A stretch of 64,000 nt of DNA from Elusimicrobiota bacterium (GCA_016706425.1 JADJJR010000001.1:682001-746000); one strand, 5' to 3'; positions 38,137-47,731 are shown, counted from the first letter of the stretch. The notes: generated by a model from the sequence alone, not told the origin. Translations and numbers: made by a program.

Positions 38137-39234
38137 TCACTCGCCCGCGGGCGAAGGCAACGCCACCTCGAAGAGACTTCCTTCGCCGAGGCGGCTCTCC
38201 AATCGAAGGGCGCCGCCCCGGTTTTCCACGATGTGCTTGACGATGGCCAGGCCGAGTCCCGTTCCGCCGGTTTCTTTGGAGCGCGCCTTGTCCGCCCGGT
38301 AAAACCGCTCGAAGACGCGGGGTTGGTCCTCGGGAGCGATGCCGACCCCCGTGTCCCGAATTCTCAGAAAAACGCGGTTTTCCTTCGCCTCCAGGGCGAA
38401 GGCCACCGTGCCGCCGGGCCGGTTGAACTTGATGGCGTTGTCGAACAGGTTCATCAACACCTGGGTCAACTCATCGGCCGAAATCGCCGCGGGGAGGGCG
38501 GCCGTTGTCGTCGTCGGGTGAATCGTCACGTTGTGTTTGGCCGCCACGGGCGTCAGGGCGGCCAGCACCCGCCGCCCCACCTCGGCCGCGTCGCAGGCGG
38601 CGGCCGGGGCCGCGCCGGATTTCTCAAGCCGGGACAGGGCCAGCAGATCGTCGATCAGGCGTTGCAAGCGCTCGACTTGGTCCAGGGCGGTGGCGAGGAA
38701 ATCGCGGGCGTGGACTTTGTCGTCCAGGGCGCCGTCCAGGAGGGTTTCGAGGGACGCCCGCAGGGCGGTGAGCGGGGTTTTGAGCTCGTGCGACACGTTG
38801 GCGACGAAATCCTTGCGGGCGGCCTCCAACCGCCGGGTGAGGGTGAGGTCGGCGAAGGTGAGGAGGACGGCGGGGCCCCCGGCCGCGCCCAGTCCCGTCA
38901 CGGTCACGCGGAACAGGCGCTCCCCGTCGGCGGCCATGGGGATTTCCGCGGTCTCCGCGGGGCGGCCGCCCAGCACCCGGTCGACCATCTCGGTGATTTC
39001 CCGCTGACGGAACATTTCCCAAAGCGGTTTCCCCGGCGCGTTGCGGGACGGGTGTCCGAGCAACGGCGTCATCCGTCGGTTGGCGAGCACGATGCGCTTC
39101 GCGGCGTCCAGCGCCAGGACGCCCTCTTCCAAAAGATCGAACAAGGCGGTCCAATCGGTGTCGGGAGGCGGCGGGGGGGGTGGGTCGGGCGGCGGAGGCG
39201 GCGGCGCGCCGAAGAATCCGCGAAGGGGGCTCAT
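38137..39234 (-). CDS. phoR: Phosphate-regulon sensor kinase PhoR, apparently soluble
   Basis: This 365-residue kinase starts at the ATG overlapping the phoB stop (ATGA). It has a PAS-like domain (residues ~27-130), HisKA with the H-box NVSHELKTPLTALR (His149), then N, G1 and G2 boxes (LFDNAIKF, IRDTGVGIAPEDQPRVFERF, GGTGLGLAIVKHIV). The N-terminus is only ~25 residues with a proline run (PPPPPPDPPPPPPP) and no transmembrane helix, unlike most PhoR proteins. It would have to reach the Pst/PhoU complex by contact. Identification rests on pairing with phoB and on the locus. Confidence 0.85.
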   Translation of the reverse strand: MSPLRGFFGAPPPPPPDPPPPPPPDTDWTALFDLLEEGVLALDAAKRIVLANRRMTPLLGHPSRNAPGKPLWEMFRQREITEMVDRVLGGRPAETAEIPMAADGERLFRVTVTGLGAAGGPAVLLTFADLTLTRRLEAARKDFVANVSHELKTPLTALRASLETLLDGALDDKVHARDFLATALDQVERLQRLIDDLLALSRLEKSGAAPAAACDAAEVGRRVLAALTPVAAKHNVTIHPTTTTAALPAAISADELTQVLMNLFDNAIKFNRPGGTVAFALEAKENRVFLRIRDTGVGIAPEDQPRVFERFYRADKARSKETGGTGLGLAIVKHIVENRGGALRLESRLGEGSLFEVALPSPAGE

Positions 39235-39920
39235 TCGACGCTGAAGCAGTAGCCCACGCTCTTGACGGTGCGCAACCGTTTCTTTTCGGCCCCCAGCTTG
39301 GCGCGAATCCGCGCCACGTGCTGGTCGACGGTGCGGGTGTCGATGTCCGCCGCCCGGTCGATGCCCCACACCCGTTCCAGGACGTCTTCGCGGGAAAGGA
39401 CCTTGCCCCGCGCGGACCACAGGATTTTGAGGAGCTCGAACTCCTTGCCCGTCAGGGCCACCGGCTTCTTGTTGAGCCGCAGCTCGTAGCGTTCCGCGTC
39501 CAATTCCAAGGCGCCGGCCGTCATCGCGCCCGCCAAGGGGGCCGTGCCCGCCGCCGCGCGCCGCAACAACGCCTTGACCCGCGTCATGACTTCCCGCACC
39601 GAAAAGGGTTTCGTCACGTAATCGTCCGCGCCCATTTCGAGGCCCACGATTTTGTCGACCTCGGTGCTTTTGGCGGTCAACATCAAAATGGGGACTTGCT
39701 TGTCGTCCTGCCGGATCAGGCGGCAAATTTCCAGCCCGTCCACTTTCGGCAGCATCAGGTCGAGCAGGACGAGGCGGGGTTTTTCGCGGCGGAAGAGGGC
39801 CACGGCGGCGTCGCCGTCCGCCGCCAGGAGGGGTTGGTGGCCTTCCTTTTCGAGGTTGTAGCGGAGGATTTTGGCGATGTCGCGGTCGTCCTCGACCACC
39901 AGGACTTTCGCGCCGGCCAT
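39231..39920 (-). CDS. phoB: Phosphate-regulon response regulator PhoB
   Basis: This 229-residue OmpR/PhoB-family regulator has a receiver domain with VVEDDRDI, phospho-acceptor Asp54 (VLLDLMLPKVDG), the Thr in MLTAKS and KPFSVREV. The winged-helix domain has LTGKEFELLKILWSARGKVL and a recognition helix region near VDQHVARIRAKLG. It would bind the 11-bp-spaced sites before pstS, the porin and the small operon. It lies directly after a lone receiver gene and overlaps phoR. Confidence 0.93.
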   Translation of the reverse strand: MAGAKVLVVEDDRDIAKILRYNLEKEGHQPLLAADGDAAVALFRREKPRLVLLDLMLPKVDGLEICRLIRQDDKQVPILMLTAKSTEVDKIVGLEMGADDYVTKPFSVREVMTRVKALLRRAAAGTAPLAGAMTAGALELDAERYELRLNKKPVALTGKEFELLKILWSARGKVLSREDVLERVWGIDRAADIDTRTVDQHVARIRAKLGAEKKRLRTVKSVGYCFSVE

Positions 39921-39924
39921 TGGT

Positions 39925-40305
<381 letters not shown>

Positions 40306-40312
40306 GGGGGCC

Positions 40313-40915
40313 TCAAGTCCAGGCCCGGCGGCCGGTGACGGCCTGGGCCAGGGTGTGTTCATCGGCGTATTGGATGACCGCGCCGGCCGGCAGTCCCGCC
40401 GCCAGGCGCGTGACGCGCACGTTCATCGTTTTCAAGAGGTCGGCCAGGTAGGCCGCGGTGGTTTCGCCTTCGACGGTGGGGTTGGTGGCCAAAATCACTT
40501 CGTCCGCGCCGTCCCGGTGGACGCGCTGCAGCAAAGGCTCGACCCGCAGTTCCTCGGGCCCGATGCCGTCCAAAGCGGACAGAGCGCCGCCCAGGACGTG
40601 GTAGCGGCCCCGGTAGGCCCCGCTGCGCTCCAAGGCCGCCAGATCGGGCACGTCCTCCACCACGCAGAGCAACCGGCCGTCCCGAAGGGGGTCGCGGCAG
40701 CGGGCGCAAAGTTCCGGCGGGCCGTCGGTCTCGATCAAGTCCCCGCAAAGGGGGCAACGTTTCATGCGCGCCCGCGCCTCGGTCAGAACGGCGGACAGGG
40801 CGTCGGCGTCTTTTTCGTGCCGGACGAGGTGAAGGGCGATGCGTTCGGCCATTTTGGGGCCGACTCCGGGCAGGCCCAAAATGGCCGTGACCAAATTGTC
40901 CCAGGTGCGACGCAC
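40313..40915 (-). CDS. recR: Recombination mediator protein RecR
   Basis: This 200-residue protein starts at the GTG at 40915, giving MRRTWDNLVTAILGLPGVGP and normal RecR length. Helix-hairpin-helix LPGVGPKMAERIALHLV, zinc finger CPLCGDLIETD with CARC, and a Toprim domain (LCVVEDVPDLAALERSG, ATNPTVEGETTAAYL) are present. It loads RecA with RecFO at gaps. It follows dnaX by 4 bases; the usual ybaB between them is missing. Confidence 0.96.
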   Translation of the reverse strand: MRRTWDNLVTAILGLPGVGPKMAERIALHLVRHEKDADALSAVLTEARARMKRCPLCGDLIETDGPPELCARCRDPLRDGRLLCVVEDVPDLAALERSGAYRGRYHVLGGALSALDGIGPEELRVEPLLQRVHRDGADEVILATNPTVEGETTAAYLADLLKTMNVRVTRLAAGLPAGAVIQYADEHTLAQAVTGRRAWT

Positions 40916-40919
40916 TACA

Positions 40920-42629
40920 CTAACGCTCCACCCGGCGCACCTTGCCGGGGAATTTCTCCAAGACCTTCCGTACGCCCGGGTCCTGGGCGGCCTGGGCGCG
41001 GGCGTCTTCGTCGGCCCCCTCCACCACGGGGCCCTCGGTTTCGGTCTCCGGTGCGGCGTCGTCCACGACCTCCGCTTCCTCGGCGGGTTCCGGGGTCGGG
41101 GCGGGGGGGGCGGGCCGGGCGGCGGGGCGGACCGCCGGGGCCACCGCCCATTGGATCGCAAAGGGGCCGATCTGTTTATGGAGGGCCTCGCTCCAAAGGC
41201 GTTCGTGTCCGGCCAACTGGCCCTTTTGGAAATCGTTGTCGCAGAGAACGCGCAGAACCCCGGGAGCGACCCATTCCGGCCGCGCCGCGGCGAGAAGCGC
41301 TTCCAAAGAGGGTTTGGTCCGGCCCATTTCGGCGGTCAGACGGGACCAAGCGCTCGTCAAGTCCGCGTTTCCGTCGGTTTCAGCGCGGGGCGCGGGCGTG
41401 GCCAAAACGGGGGCGACCGCCGCCGGCGTCGCCGAGGCGGGGGGGGGGGCGACGCGCGGGGGCGCGACCGGGGCGGTTCGGGCCGGCAAGGGGCTTCCGC
41501 CCGCGAGGGATTTTTCGAGGGATTCCAACCGCTCGAGCAACTCGCGCACGGGCACGGGGTCCTGGGCCAATTCCAGGCAGGCCAATTCGAAAGTCACCCG
41601 GGGCGATTCGCTCCGGCGGAGGTCCGCCACCGCCCGGGCAAGAACCGCGACCGAACGCTCCAACCCCTCCAAAGAAACGTTGCTTGTTTCCGCGTCCAGT
41701 TCGGCCGCGTCGGGGGCGTGGGGGTCGCGGACCCCGGCTTGCCAGAGGAGAAGCCGGTGGTGGCGCTCCAAAAGGTCTTCGGCCAGTTGGGAGAGATCGA
41801 ACCCGTCCTCCAGGGCCTTTTGAACGGACTGAAGAATTTCGGGGGGCGATCCCTTCCTGAGGGTGGCCGCGAAACCGCGCACGAACTCTTTGGGCAAGAG
41901 ACCCAGCAGGCCCCGCACGTCGGCCGCCGTGGCCCCGCCCGGGGCGAAGGCCAGCACCTGGTCCAAGAGCGAAAGGGCGTCGCGGAGGGAGCCGCGGCCC
42001 GCCCGCGCCACCTCGTGCAGCGTTTCGTCGGAAAGGGCGATGTTTTCTTTCGTCAAAATGTGTTTGAGCCGGCCCACGATGTCCGCCGGGGCGATGGCCC
42101 GCACCTGAAACCGTTGGCACCGGGACAGGATGGTCTCGGGGATCTTTTGCGCCTCGGTGGTGGCCATCATGAAGACCACGTGGGGCGGCGGTTCCTCGAG
42201 GGTTTTCAGAAGAGCGTTGAATCCGTCCTTGGAAATTTGGTGGGCTTCGTCGATGATGATCACCCGGTACCGGGAGCGGGCGGGGGCGTATTTCACGGTG
42301 TCGCGCAGTTCGCGGATCTGGTCGATGCCGCGGTTGGAGGCGCCGTCGATTTCGAGAACGTCGTCGGTGGAACTGCCGGCCGCGATGTCCCGGCACTGGG
42401 GGCATTCCCCGCAGGGGGACGCCGTGGGCCCCTTGACGCAATTGAGGGCCTTGGCCAGGATGCGCGCGGTGGTGGTTTTGCCGCAGCCGCGCGGCCCGGA
42501 GAAAACGTAGGCGTGGGCCAGGCGTTTGGCCTCCAACGCGTTGGTGAGCGTTTTGGCGATGTGTTCCTGGCCGACCAGATCGTCGAAAGTTTGGGGGCGG
42601 TATTTCCGGGCGAGGACGAGGTAACCCAT
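40920..42629 (-). CDS. dnaX: DNA polymerase III subunit gamma/tau
   Basis: This 569-residue clamp-loader ATPase starts at the ATG at 42629 (GYLVLARKYRPQTFDDLVGQ). It has Walker A GPRGCGKTTTARILAKALNC, the zinc module CGECPQCRDIAAG, DEAH-type box IIDEAHQIS and sensor 1 MMATTEAQKIPETILSRCQRF. Domain III follows, then a Pro/Ala-rich linker (~385-420) and the tau-type C-terminal domain, ending in an acidic Ala/Glu-rich tail. I see no clear slippery heptamer for a gamma frameshift. Confidence 0.96.
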   Translation of the reverse strand: MGYLVLARKYRPQTFDDLVGQEHIAKTLTNALEAKRLAHAYVFSGPRGCGKTTTARILAKALNCVKGPTASPCGECPQCRDIAAGSSTDDVLEIDGASNRGIDQIRELRDTVKYAPARSRYRVIIIDEAHQISKDGFNALLKTLEEPPPHVVFMMATTEAQKIPETILSRCQRFQVRAIAPADIVGRLKHILTKENIALSDETLHEVARAGRGSLRDALSLLDQVLAFAPGGATAADVRGLLGLLPKEFVRGFAATLRKGSPPEILQSVQKALEDGFDLSQLAEDLLERHHRLLLWQAGVRDPHAPDAAELDAETSNVSLEGLERSVAVLARAVADLRRSESPRVTFELACLELAQDPVPVRELLERLESLEKSLAGGSPLPARTAPVAPPRVAPPPASATPAAVAPVLATPAPRAETDGNADLTSAWSRLTAEMGRTKPSLEALLAAARPEWVAPGVLRVLCDNDFQKGQLAGHERLWSEALHKQIGPFAIQWAVAPAVRPAARPAPPAPTPEPAEEAEVVDDAAPETETEGPVVEGADEDARAQAAQDPGVRKVLEKFPGKVRRVER

Positions 42630-42677
42630 AGGGGGCCAATTTACCACTTTTCGGGGGGGGCTGTCCCCCTTGAGGGT

Positions 42678-43184
42678 TTAAAGGGCGAGGGCGCGGAGGG
42701 TCTGCCCGGCGGCGGCTTCGATGGGATCAAGGCCCTCGGGCAGGCGCGCCGCGATCTTTTGGTATTCGGTCGCCAACCGTTCGTCGGGGTGCGACCAGGG
42801 GTCGAGGTAACAGACCCGGCGGATTTTGGCCTGGATCATTTCCTTGAGGCAGCCGAAACAGGGCTGGAGCGTGGTGTACACGGTGCCGCCCGCCACGGGG
42901 ATGCCGAAACGCGCCGCGGCCAAAACCGCGTTTTGTTCCGCGTGGACGCAGATGCACAGGTCGTAGCCCGTGCCCTTGGGGTATTTTTCGCGGTTGGCGC
43001 AACGGTCGCAGCCGCCGTCCGTGCAATTGGCCATGCCTTCGGCGGTGCCGTTGTAGCCGGTGGAGACGATGCGCCGGTCGACCACGATCACCGCGCCGAC
43101 GCGGCTGCCCCGGCAATCCGCCCGGCGGCGGACCGCCAGGGCGATGCCCATGAAGTAATCGTCGAAACCGGGTCGGGAAGTCAT
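42678..43184 (-). CDS. dCMP deaminase (ComEB-like)
   Basis: This 168-residue zinc cytidine/deoxycytidylate deaminase has zinc ligands and catalytic Glu in HAEQNAVLAAA (His81, Glu83) and CFGC (Cys109, Cys112) within TTLQPCFGCLKEM. The insert with CTDGGCDRCANREKYPKGTG is typical of dCMP deaminases with a second zinc site. It supplies dUMP for thymidylate synthesis. The start overlaps the msrB stop by 4 bases. Confidence 0.93.
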   Translation of the reverse strand: MTSRPGFDDYFMGIALAVRRRADCRGSRVGAVIVVDRRIVSTGYNGTAEGMANCTDGGCDRCANREKYPKGTGYDLCICVHAEQNAVLAAARFGIPVAGGTVYTTLQPCFGCLKEMIQAKIRRVCYLDPWSHPDERLATEYQKIAARLPEGLDPIEAAAGQTLRALAL

Positions 43185-43585
43185 GGTTTTTTCTCCGCTT
43201 TCTTAAAAGTCAACGCCGCCGAGTTGATGCAGTAGCGCAGTCCCGTCGGCCGGGGCCCGTCTTCGAACACGTGCCCGAGGTGCGAACGGCACCGGGCGCA
43301 GAGGACCTCGGTGCGCACCATCCCGTGGTCTCCGTCGGTTTCGGTGGCCACGCGGTCGCCCGCGGCCGACTCCCAAAAGCTGGGCCAGCCCGTGCCGGAA
43401 TCGAATTTGGCCTTGGAGGAAAACAGGGCTTGCCCGCACCCCGCGCAGTGGTACATCCCCTCCGCGTGGTGGTTCCAATAGGCGTTGTCGAAGGGCGCTT
43501 CGGTGCCCTTCTGGCGCATCACGCAAAACTGCGCGGGCGTCAATTTTTTCTTCCAGTCGGACTCGTTCTTCGGCGTGTCGTTCAT
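43181..43585 (-). CDS. msrB: Peptide-methionine (R)-S-oxide reductase
   Basis: This 134-residue enzyme repairs methionine-R-sulfoxide. Two CxxC zinc motifs (CAGC and CARC), the core SGTGWPSFWE, and catalytic Cys in RYCINSAAL are present. The start is the ATG at 43585 preceded by GGGGAGG. In the same frame a GTG at 43642 with GGAG upstream would add a signal-like QFRITAFLLLAVPLWGGP, giving an exported form and a 16-base overlap with ppnP. Both starts are plausible. Confidence 0.93.
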   Translation of the reverse strand: MNDTPKNESDWKKKLTPAQFCVMRQKGTEAPFDNAYWNHHAEGMYHCAGCGQALFSSKAKFDSGTGWPSFWESAAGDRVATETDGDHGMVRTEVLCARCRSHLGHVFEDGPRPTGLRYCINSAALTFKKAEKKP

Positions 43586-43626
43586 GGGTCCTCCCCAAAG
43601 CGGAACGGCCAAAAGCAGAAAGGCCG

Positions 43627-43950
43627 TTATTCGAAACTGCACAGGTACTCCGCGAGATTCTCGTCCACCGCGATGTCGAAGGCGGATTGCCCGGGAACCC
43701 GGAACGACTCCCCGGCGGACACCGTCCGCTCGGTTTTTTCGTCGGCCACTTTCACCCGGCAGCGTCCGGCCAGGATTTCCATTTTTTCCGGGCCGTCCGT
43801 TTTGAAATGGTATTTCCCCGGGTAAATCACGCCCACGGTTTTGCGTTGGCCCTCGGGGAAGACGAGGCTGTGGCTCACCACTTTTCCGTCGAAGTAGACG
43901 TTGGCTTTCAGTTTGACGGCGACGTTGACGATCTGTTCGGGGACGGCCAC
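43627..43950 (-). CDS. ppnP: Pyrimidine/purine nucleoside phosphorylase PpnP
   Basis: This 107-residue cupin-fold protein matches the PpnP (YaiE) family, which splits nucleosides with phosphate into base and ribose-1-phosphate. Family features: ANVYFDGKVVSHSLVF, GVIYPGKYHFKTDGPEKMEI, a central RCRVKV strand, SAGESFRVPGQSAFDIAV and the C-terminal YLCSFE. Length is close to the usual ~95. It sits beside dCMP deaminase, consistent with nucleotide salvage. Confidence 0.88.
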   Translation of the reverse strand: MAVPEQIVNVAVKLKANVYFDGKVVSHSLVFPEGQRKTVGVIYPGKYHFKTDGPEKMEILAGRCRVKVADEKTERTVSAGESFRVPGQSAFDIAVDENLAEYLCSFE

Positions 43951-43960
43951 GGGCGGCTCC

Positions 43961-45751
43961 TCACTTTTTCTTGAACAACTTTTGAATCGAATCCGGCAAC
44001 GCCTGGACGCCGGTCTTGCCGGTCAAATCGCGCAGGGCCTTTTCGAGGCGCTCGTCCAAACCGCCCAAATCCTTTTCGCCCAGGCCGATTTTCGCCAGGG
44101 CGTCGCCCGCGCGCTCGTTCACGAGGGCGGCGAGCTTGTCGGTCTCCTTGTCCAGAAGGGCGGCCACGCTTTTTTCCGCGTCGGCCCGGAGCTTGGCGAC
44201 CTCCTGGTCCAGGGCGCCTTTGACCGCTCCGCGGAGTTGGTCGTCCAGGGTGCTGTTAAGGCTGAAGCGGGGGGATTTCAACGTCCCGCCCAGACCCACG
44301 CCGATGGACGCTTCCTTGACGCGGCCCAACACCGCGTGCAGGCTTTGGGTGAGACGGTCGGCGTCGGCGGGGAGTTCGTGCCGCACGCTCAAGCCGTCGC
44401 CTTTTAGGTCCACGCGGCCGCCCAGGGCGGTCCCCGTCACCGTGATGTTCGCCCGGACGGCCCCGGTTCCCCCCCCGAGGGCGACCGGGCCTTTTAGATC
44501 GCCCAGGGGCAGACCCCCCAGGGGCAGCCCCGCGTATTTCGCGAGGACCGATTGTTTCGGGGTCGGTGTGGTGAAATCAAAAACCCCTTTGACGTCGAGC
44601 GATCGGTTGTCCGTCGACCCCGCCGCCGTCAAAACCGCCGGTCGGCCCAGCAACACGGGGTCGGAGGCCGCGTCGCGAATTTCGCCTTTGTAGGTCAATC
44701 CATCGGGGGTTTCCCCGGAAAAAACGGCGTGCTTTAAATGGAACACCGGCCAGCGATGGTGAAAAGGAAAATCGATGTTCCGCCCTTGGGGGAAAGCGAC
44801 CTTGGGTTCGGGGGGCGGCGCGTTTTCAGGGGACCCCGAAAGGCGGCGGGTTTTCTCGAACAAGCCGAGGGCCTTGTCGAGTTTCGCCGTCCAGGCCGGT
44901 CCCAACAATCCTTTCAAAGCCCCTTCCGCCGATAGGGCGCCTTTGACGTCGCCCACCAAGCGTTGGATGTCCTCCCGGCGGAGCCGGTCGATTTCTTTCA
45001 GAACCGTCCGGGATTGCCCGATTTCGCTGGTCAAGGAATTTTTTAATTCCTTGACGGTGTTGCGGGCGGCCTTGAGCTCGGCGCGCAGGTCCTTGGCTTC
45101 CTTGAGGTGGGCCTGGGCCTTGGCCACGCCCTCGAGGCCGGAATAGGTGTCCCCCTGGGCTTTCTTGATGAAATCCCGGGTTTTGACGGAAAGATTTTTT
45201 ACGTCGAGACTATCCGCCCGGGACCGCCATTGATCCGCCAGGGTCGTCAACCGCGCGCGCTTTTCTTCGAGGTAAACGTAGGCCGTGAGGGACCCCGTGG
45301 ATATCCGTCGCGACGGGTCGTAGGCGGTCTTGATGTTGCCGACCGCGGCGTCGGCGATTTCCCGGGTTTTCTCGGCGGCGGGGCTCCCCCGGCGGGGCAG
45401 GGCGCCGGACACCCGGCGCTTCGTCCCGGTGCGGACGCCCGTGATCGCGGCTTCCTCCATGATGAACCGGCGCCAGAAAAGGGGTTTCGGGGCCATTTTA
45501 AATCGCATCGCCTCGATTTCGACGATGTTGGTCATGGGCGCGTCGGCGTCCGCCACGGCGAGCCCGCGGACGTCGAGGGACAGCCGCCAAAATCGCGTGG
45601 TCAAACCGCGCACATCGACCCGGGCGCCGTTGGCGGCAGAGCCGAACTGTTCGACGGCGATTTTTAAGCCGCGGTCCAGAAAAAAGTGCCCCGCGGCCCA
45701 GAGCAGGACCAGCGGCGTGGCCAGGAGGAAGAAGCGGTTCCAGCGGATCAC
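43961..45751 (-). CDS. TIGR03545-type membrane-anchored protein of unknown function
   Basis: This 596-residue protein starts at the GTG at 45751, overlapping the TIGR03546-like gene stop (GTGA). One N-terminal helix (RFFLLATPLVLLWAAGHFFL) is followed by an AsmA-like beta segment (RVDVRGLTTRFWRLSLDVRG), a helical coiled-coil region (~200-320, KEAKDLRAELKAARNTVKEL) and a second beta-rich part. It resembles the TIGR03545 family, normally encoded next to TIGR03546 as here. The fold suggests a periplasmic AsmA/TamB-type protein in envelope lipid handling, which is inference. Confidence 0.75.
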   Translation of the reverse strand: MIRWNRFFLLATPLVLLWAAGHFFLDRGLKIAVEQFGSAANGARVDVRGLTTRFWRLSLDVRGLAVADADAPMTNIVEIEAMRFKMAPKPLFWRRFIMEEAAITGVRTGTKRRVSGALPRRGSPAAEKTREIADAAVGNIKTAYDPSRRISTGSLTAYVYLEEKRARLTTLADQWRSRADSLDVKNLSVKTRDFIKKAQGDTYSGLEGVAKAQAHLKEAKDLRAELKAARNTVKELKNSLTSEIGQSRTVLKEIDRLRREDIQRLVGDVKGALSAEGALKGLLGPAWTAKLDKALGLFEKTRRLSGSPENAPPPEPKVAFPQGRNIDFPFHHRWPVFHLKHAVFSGETPDGLTYKGEIRDAASDPVLLGRPAVLTAAGSTDNRSLDVKGVFDFTTPTPKQSVLAKYAGLPLGGLPLGDLKGPVALGGGTGAVRANITVTGTALGGRVDLKGDGLSVRHELPADADRLTQSLHAVLGRVKEASIGVGLGGTLKSPRFSLNSTLDDQLRGAVKGALDQEVAKLRADAEKSVAALLDKETDKLAALVNERAGDALAKIGLGEKDLGGLDERLEKALRDLTGKTGVQALPDSIQKLFKKK

Positions 45752-46257
45752 GAGAATTTCTCGTACAGCTCGTAAAATTTGGAAGCCCGCAGGATTTGGA
45801 ACACACGCCATTTCGCGGCGACCGCGACCACCCGGTCCCGGTAGCGTTGAACGCCCCACGTCGCGCTTAAAAAAATCGGGACAAAGAGCGTCGCGCCGAC
45901 CGCCAGGCCGCCCAGGACGACCGTGTTGTTGAATCGGGTCCAGGGCAGGACGGGGGTGTTGAAGAGCGCGGTCCAGAGGCCTTGCAACGCGGGGGCCGTG
46001 AGCAGGGCGTAACCCAGTCGGTCAAACAGGCCGCCGAGCGGCCACGTCAACGCCCCAAAGGCCAAGGCCGCCACCACCGACGCGCTCTTGTTCACCGGCA
46101 ACAGGAAAATCAACAGGAGAAAGAGGATGTTTTGAACGCCCCCCGTGGGGGAGAGGCCGATCAGGGCGCCCAGGGCGACCCCGCCGGCGATGGCCCGGGG
46201 GGTGGCCTTGGCGTTCAGCGCCTGAAGGAACCCGGCAAAAATTTTAAGAATCAACAT
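45748..46257 (-). CDS. DUF2062/TIGR03546 family membrane protein
   Basis: This 169-residue inner-membrane protein has the DUF2062 signature: KATPRAIAGGVALGALIGLSPTGG, then ILFLLLIFLLPVNKSAS, and ALTWPLGGLFDRLGYALL. Three to four helices and a basic C-terminal tail. It is partnered by overlap with the TIGR03545-like gene, a pairing seen across many phyla. Function is unknown. Confidence 0.82.
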   Translation of the reverse strand: MLILKIFAGFLQALNAKATPRAIAGGVALGALIGLSPTGGVQNILFLLLIFLLPVNKSASVVAALAFGALTWPLGGLFDRLGYALLTAPALQGLWTALFNTPVLPWTRFNNTVVLGGLAVGATLFVPIFLSATWGVQRYRDRVVAVAAKWRVFQILRASKFYELYEKFS

Positions 46258-46384
46258 GGAAGCATTTTAGGTCATCTCCGAAGCTCGGGTCAAATGGGTC
46301 TGCCCCTTGAACGAATGGGATTCGGGGGTTACCCTAATTAGTAAGAGGTCACGAGAAAAGTCACCCCATCGAGGTAATGCGGCC

Positions 46385-46711
46385 ATGATACTGTTCCCCA
46401 ACGGCAAGTGCCCCAAATGCGCCGGGGTCGTCTCTTTCACGGACGTTCTCAGCATCGTCACCCCCTTCCAATGCATTTATTGTGCCTGTTGCGGGGCGAT
46501 GATTTTCCTCAAAAGGAAATGGCGTTTGACCTTGATTGCCTTCGGGTTGTCGGTCGTGGTCCTTTTTACGGGACTTACGCTGGTCCTGTACGCCGGCTGG
46601 AGCCAATTTACCGCCTACATGGCCGCGGCTCTCTTTTTGATCTTAATGGAGTGGGTGACCACTGTCCACATTATCCGCCACCAGGGACTGGTGGTTCGGC
46701 GGGAAAGCTAG
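46385..46711 (+). CDS. Small zinc-ribbon membrane protein
   Basis: A 108-residue protein starting at the ATG at 46385. CPKC (residues 10-13) and CIYCACC (~31-37) form a zinc-ribbon-like N-terminus, followed by two helices (LTLIAFGLSVVVLFTGLTLV; MAAALFLILMEWVTTVHII). The family is unknown. It converges on the HldD-like gene and shares a CTAG stop with it. Confidence 0.65.
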   Translation: MILFPNGKCPKCAGVVSFTDVLSIVTPFQCIYCACCGAMIFLKRKWRLTLIAFGLSVVVLFTGLTLVLYAGWSQFTAYMAAALFLILMEWVTTVHIIRHQGLVVRRES

Positions 46712-47628
46712 TTGTTTCGGGATTGGAGCCAGGCGACGTAGTCGGCGACGCCGGCCTCGGGGGTGTGCGCGGCTTTCCAGCCCAAAACAGTGGACGACCG
46801 CGTGGTGTCGGCTTGGGTGGCGTCCTGGTAGAACCCGTAGGGGTTGTCGAAATATTCCGTCGCTAATTGGCGGTTAAACGCTTTGTTGATCCACCCGATC
46901 ACTTCGTTAAACGTCGTCCCCCGGCCCGTCCCGACGTTGAAGACGCCGTTGTCGGGGTGTTGATAAGACGCCTCATTGGCCGCCACCACGTCCTTCACGT
47001 AAATAAAATCCCTGTACTGTTCGCCCCATTTGAAGACCCGGGGGCCTTTGCCCGATGCGATTTGCCGGTACAACTGGTAGACCATGCTGGCGGCGGATTG
47101 TTTGTGAAATTCCAAAGGGCCGTAAACATTGAAATACCGCAACCCCACGGCTTTGACCGCGGGGTGGGCGTCCGTGAAGCGGCGGGCGGCCACTTCCATT
47201 TCCGCTTTGCTCACGCCGTAAATGTTGGCCGGTTGAGGGGGGGTGTCCTCGCGGTGGGGGGGGGGGCCTTTGCCGTAGGTCGCCGCGCTCGAGGCGTAGA
47301 CCACCTTGGGACAACCCGAAATCCGGGCGAATTCCAAGAGCCGGACGAACGCCTCGACGTTGACGGATCGCATGAGCTTTTCGTCCATCACCGTCGTGTC
47401 GGTGATGGCCGCCTGGTGGAAGATCCCGTCCAACCGGCCCAGGGGGGCGTAATCGAAATCGCGGATGTCGCCGGCGTGCACGACCCCGCGGAACGCCGCC
47501 AGATTGTCGCGCGTGCCAACCGCGAAGTGGTCCAACGCGTGGACCTCGTGCCCCTGGGCCTCCAGGTGGAGGGCCAAGTTGGCGCCGATCAAGCCGCCCG
47601 CGCCGGTGACCAAAAAACGTTTTTTCAT
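46708..47628 (-). CDS. hldD: ADP-glyceromanno-heptose 6-epimerase-like (HldD) protein
   Basis: This 306-residue short-chain dehydrogenase/epimerase has NAD motif VTGAGGLIGANLALHL and catalytic Tyr/Lys in YGVSKAEME, and the HldD-like features FHQAAITDTTVMD, RYFNVYGPLEFHK, and EYFDNPYGFYQDATQAD. It inverts C6 of ADP-heptose for the LPS core. HldD proteins are usually near 310-330 residues. No other heptose genes are nearby. Confidence 0.85.
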   Translation of the reverse strand: MKKRFLVTGAGGLIGANLALHLEAQGHEVHALDHFAVGTRDNLAAFRGVVHAGDIRDFDYAPLGRLDGIFHQAAITDTTVMDEKLMRSVNVEAFVRLLEFARISGCPKVVYASSAATYGKGPPPHREDTPPQPANIYGVSKAEMEVAARRFTDAHPAVKAVGLRYFNVYGPLEFHKQSAASMVYQLYRQIASGKGPRVFKWGEQYRDFIYVKDVVAANEASYQHPDNGVFNVGTGRGTTFNEVIGWINKAFNRQLATEYFDNPYGFYQDATQADTTRSSTVLGWKAAHTPEAGVADYVAWLQSRNN

Positions 47629-47731
47629 AGGGAGGAATTCTACAAAGGAAATTGACAGGGAGCCAAGGGAATTCCATAATAGCCTCCCATCGCACCATCG
47701 GATTCATTTCTCATCCCCACGGAGGTCTTTC

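Noticed and set aside
40920..42629. Programmed frameshift site in dnaX for a gamma form
   Set aside because: No A-rich slippery heptamer with a downstream stem was found in the expected region.
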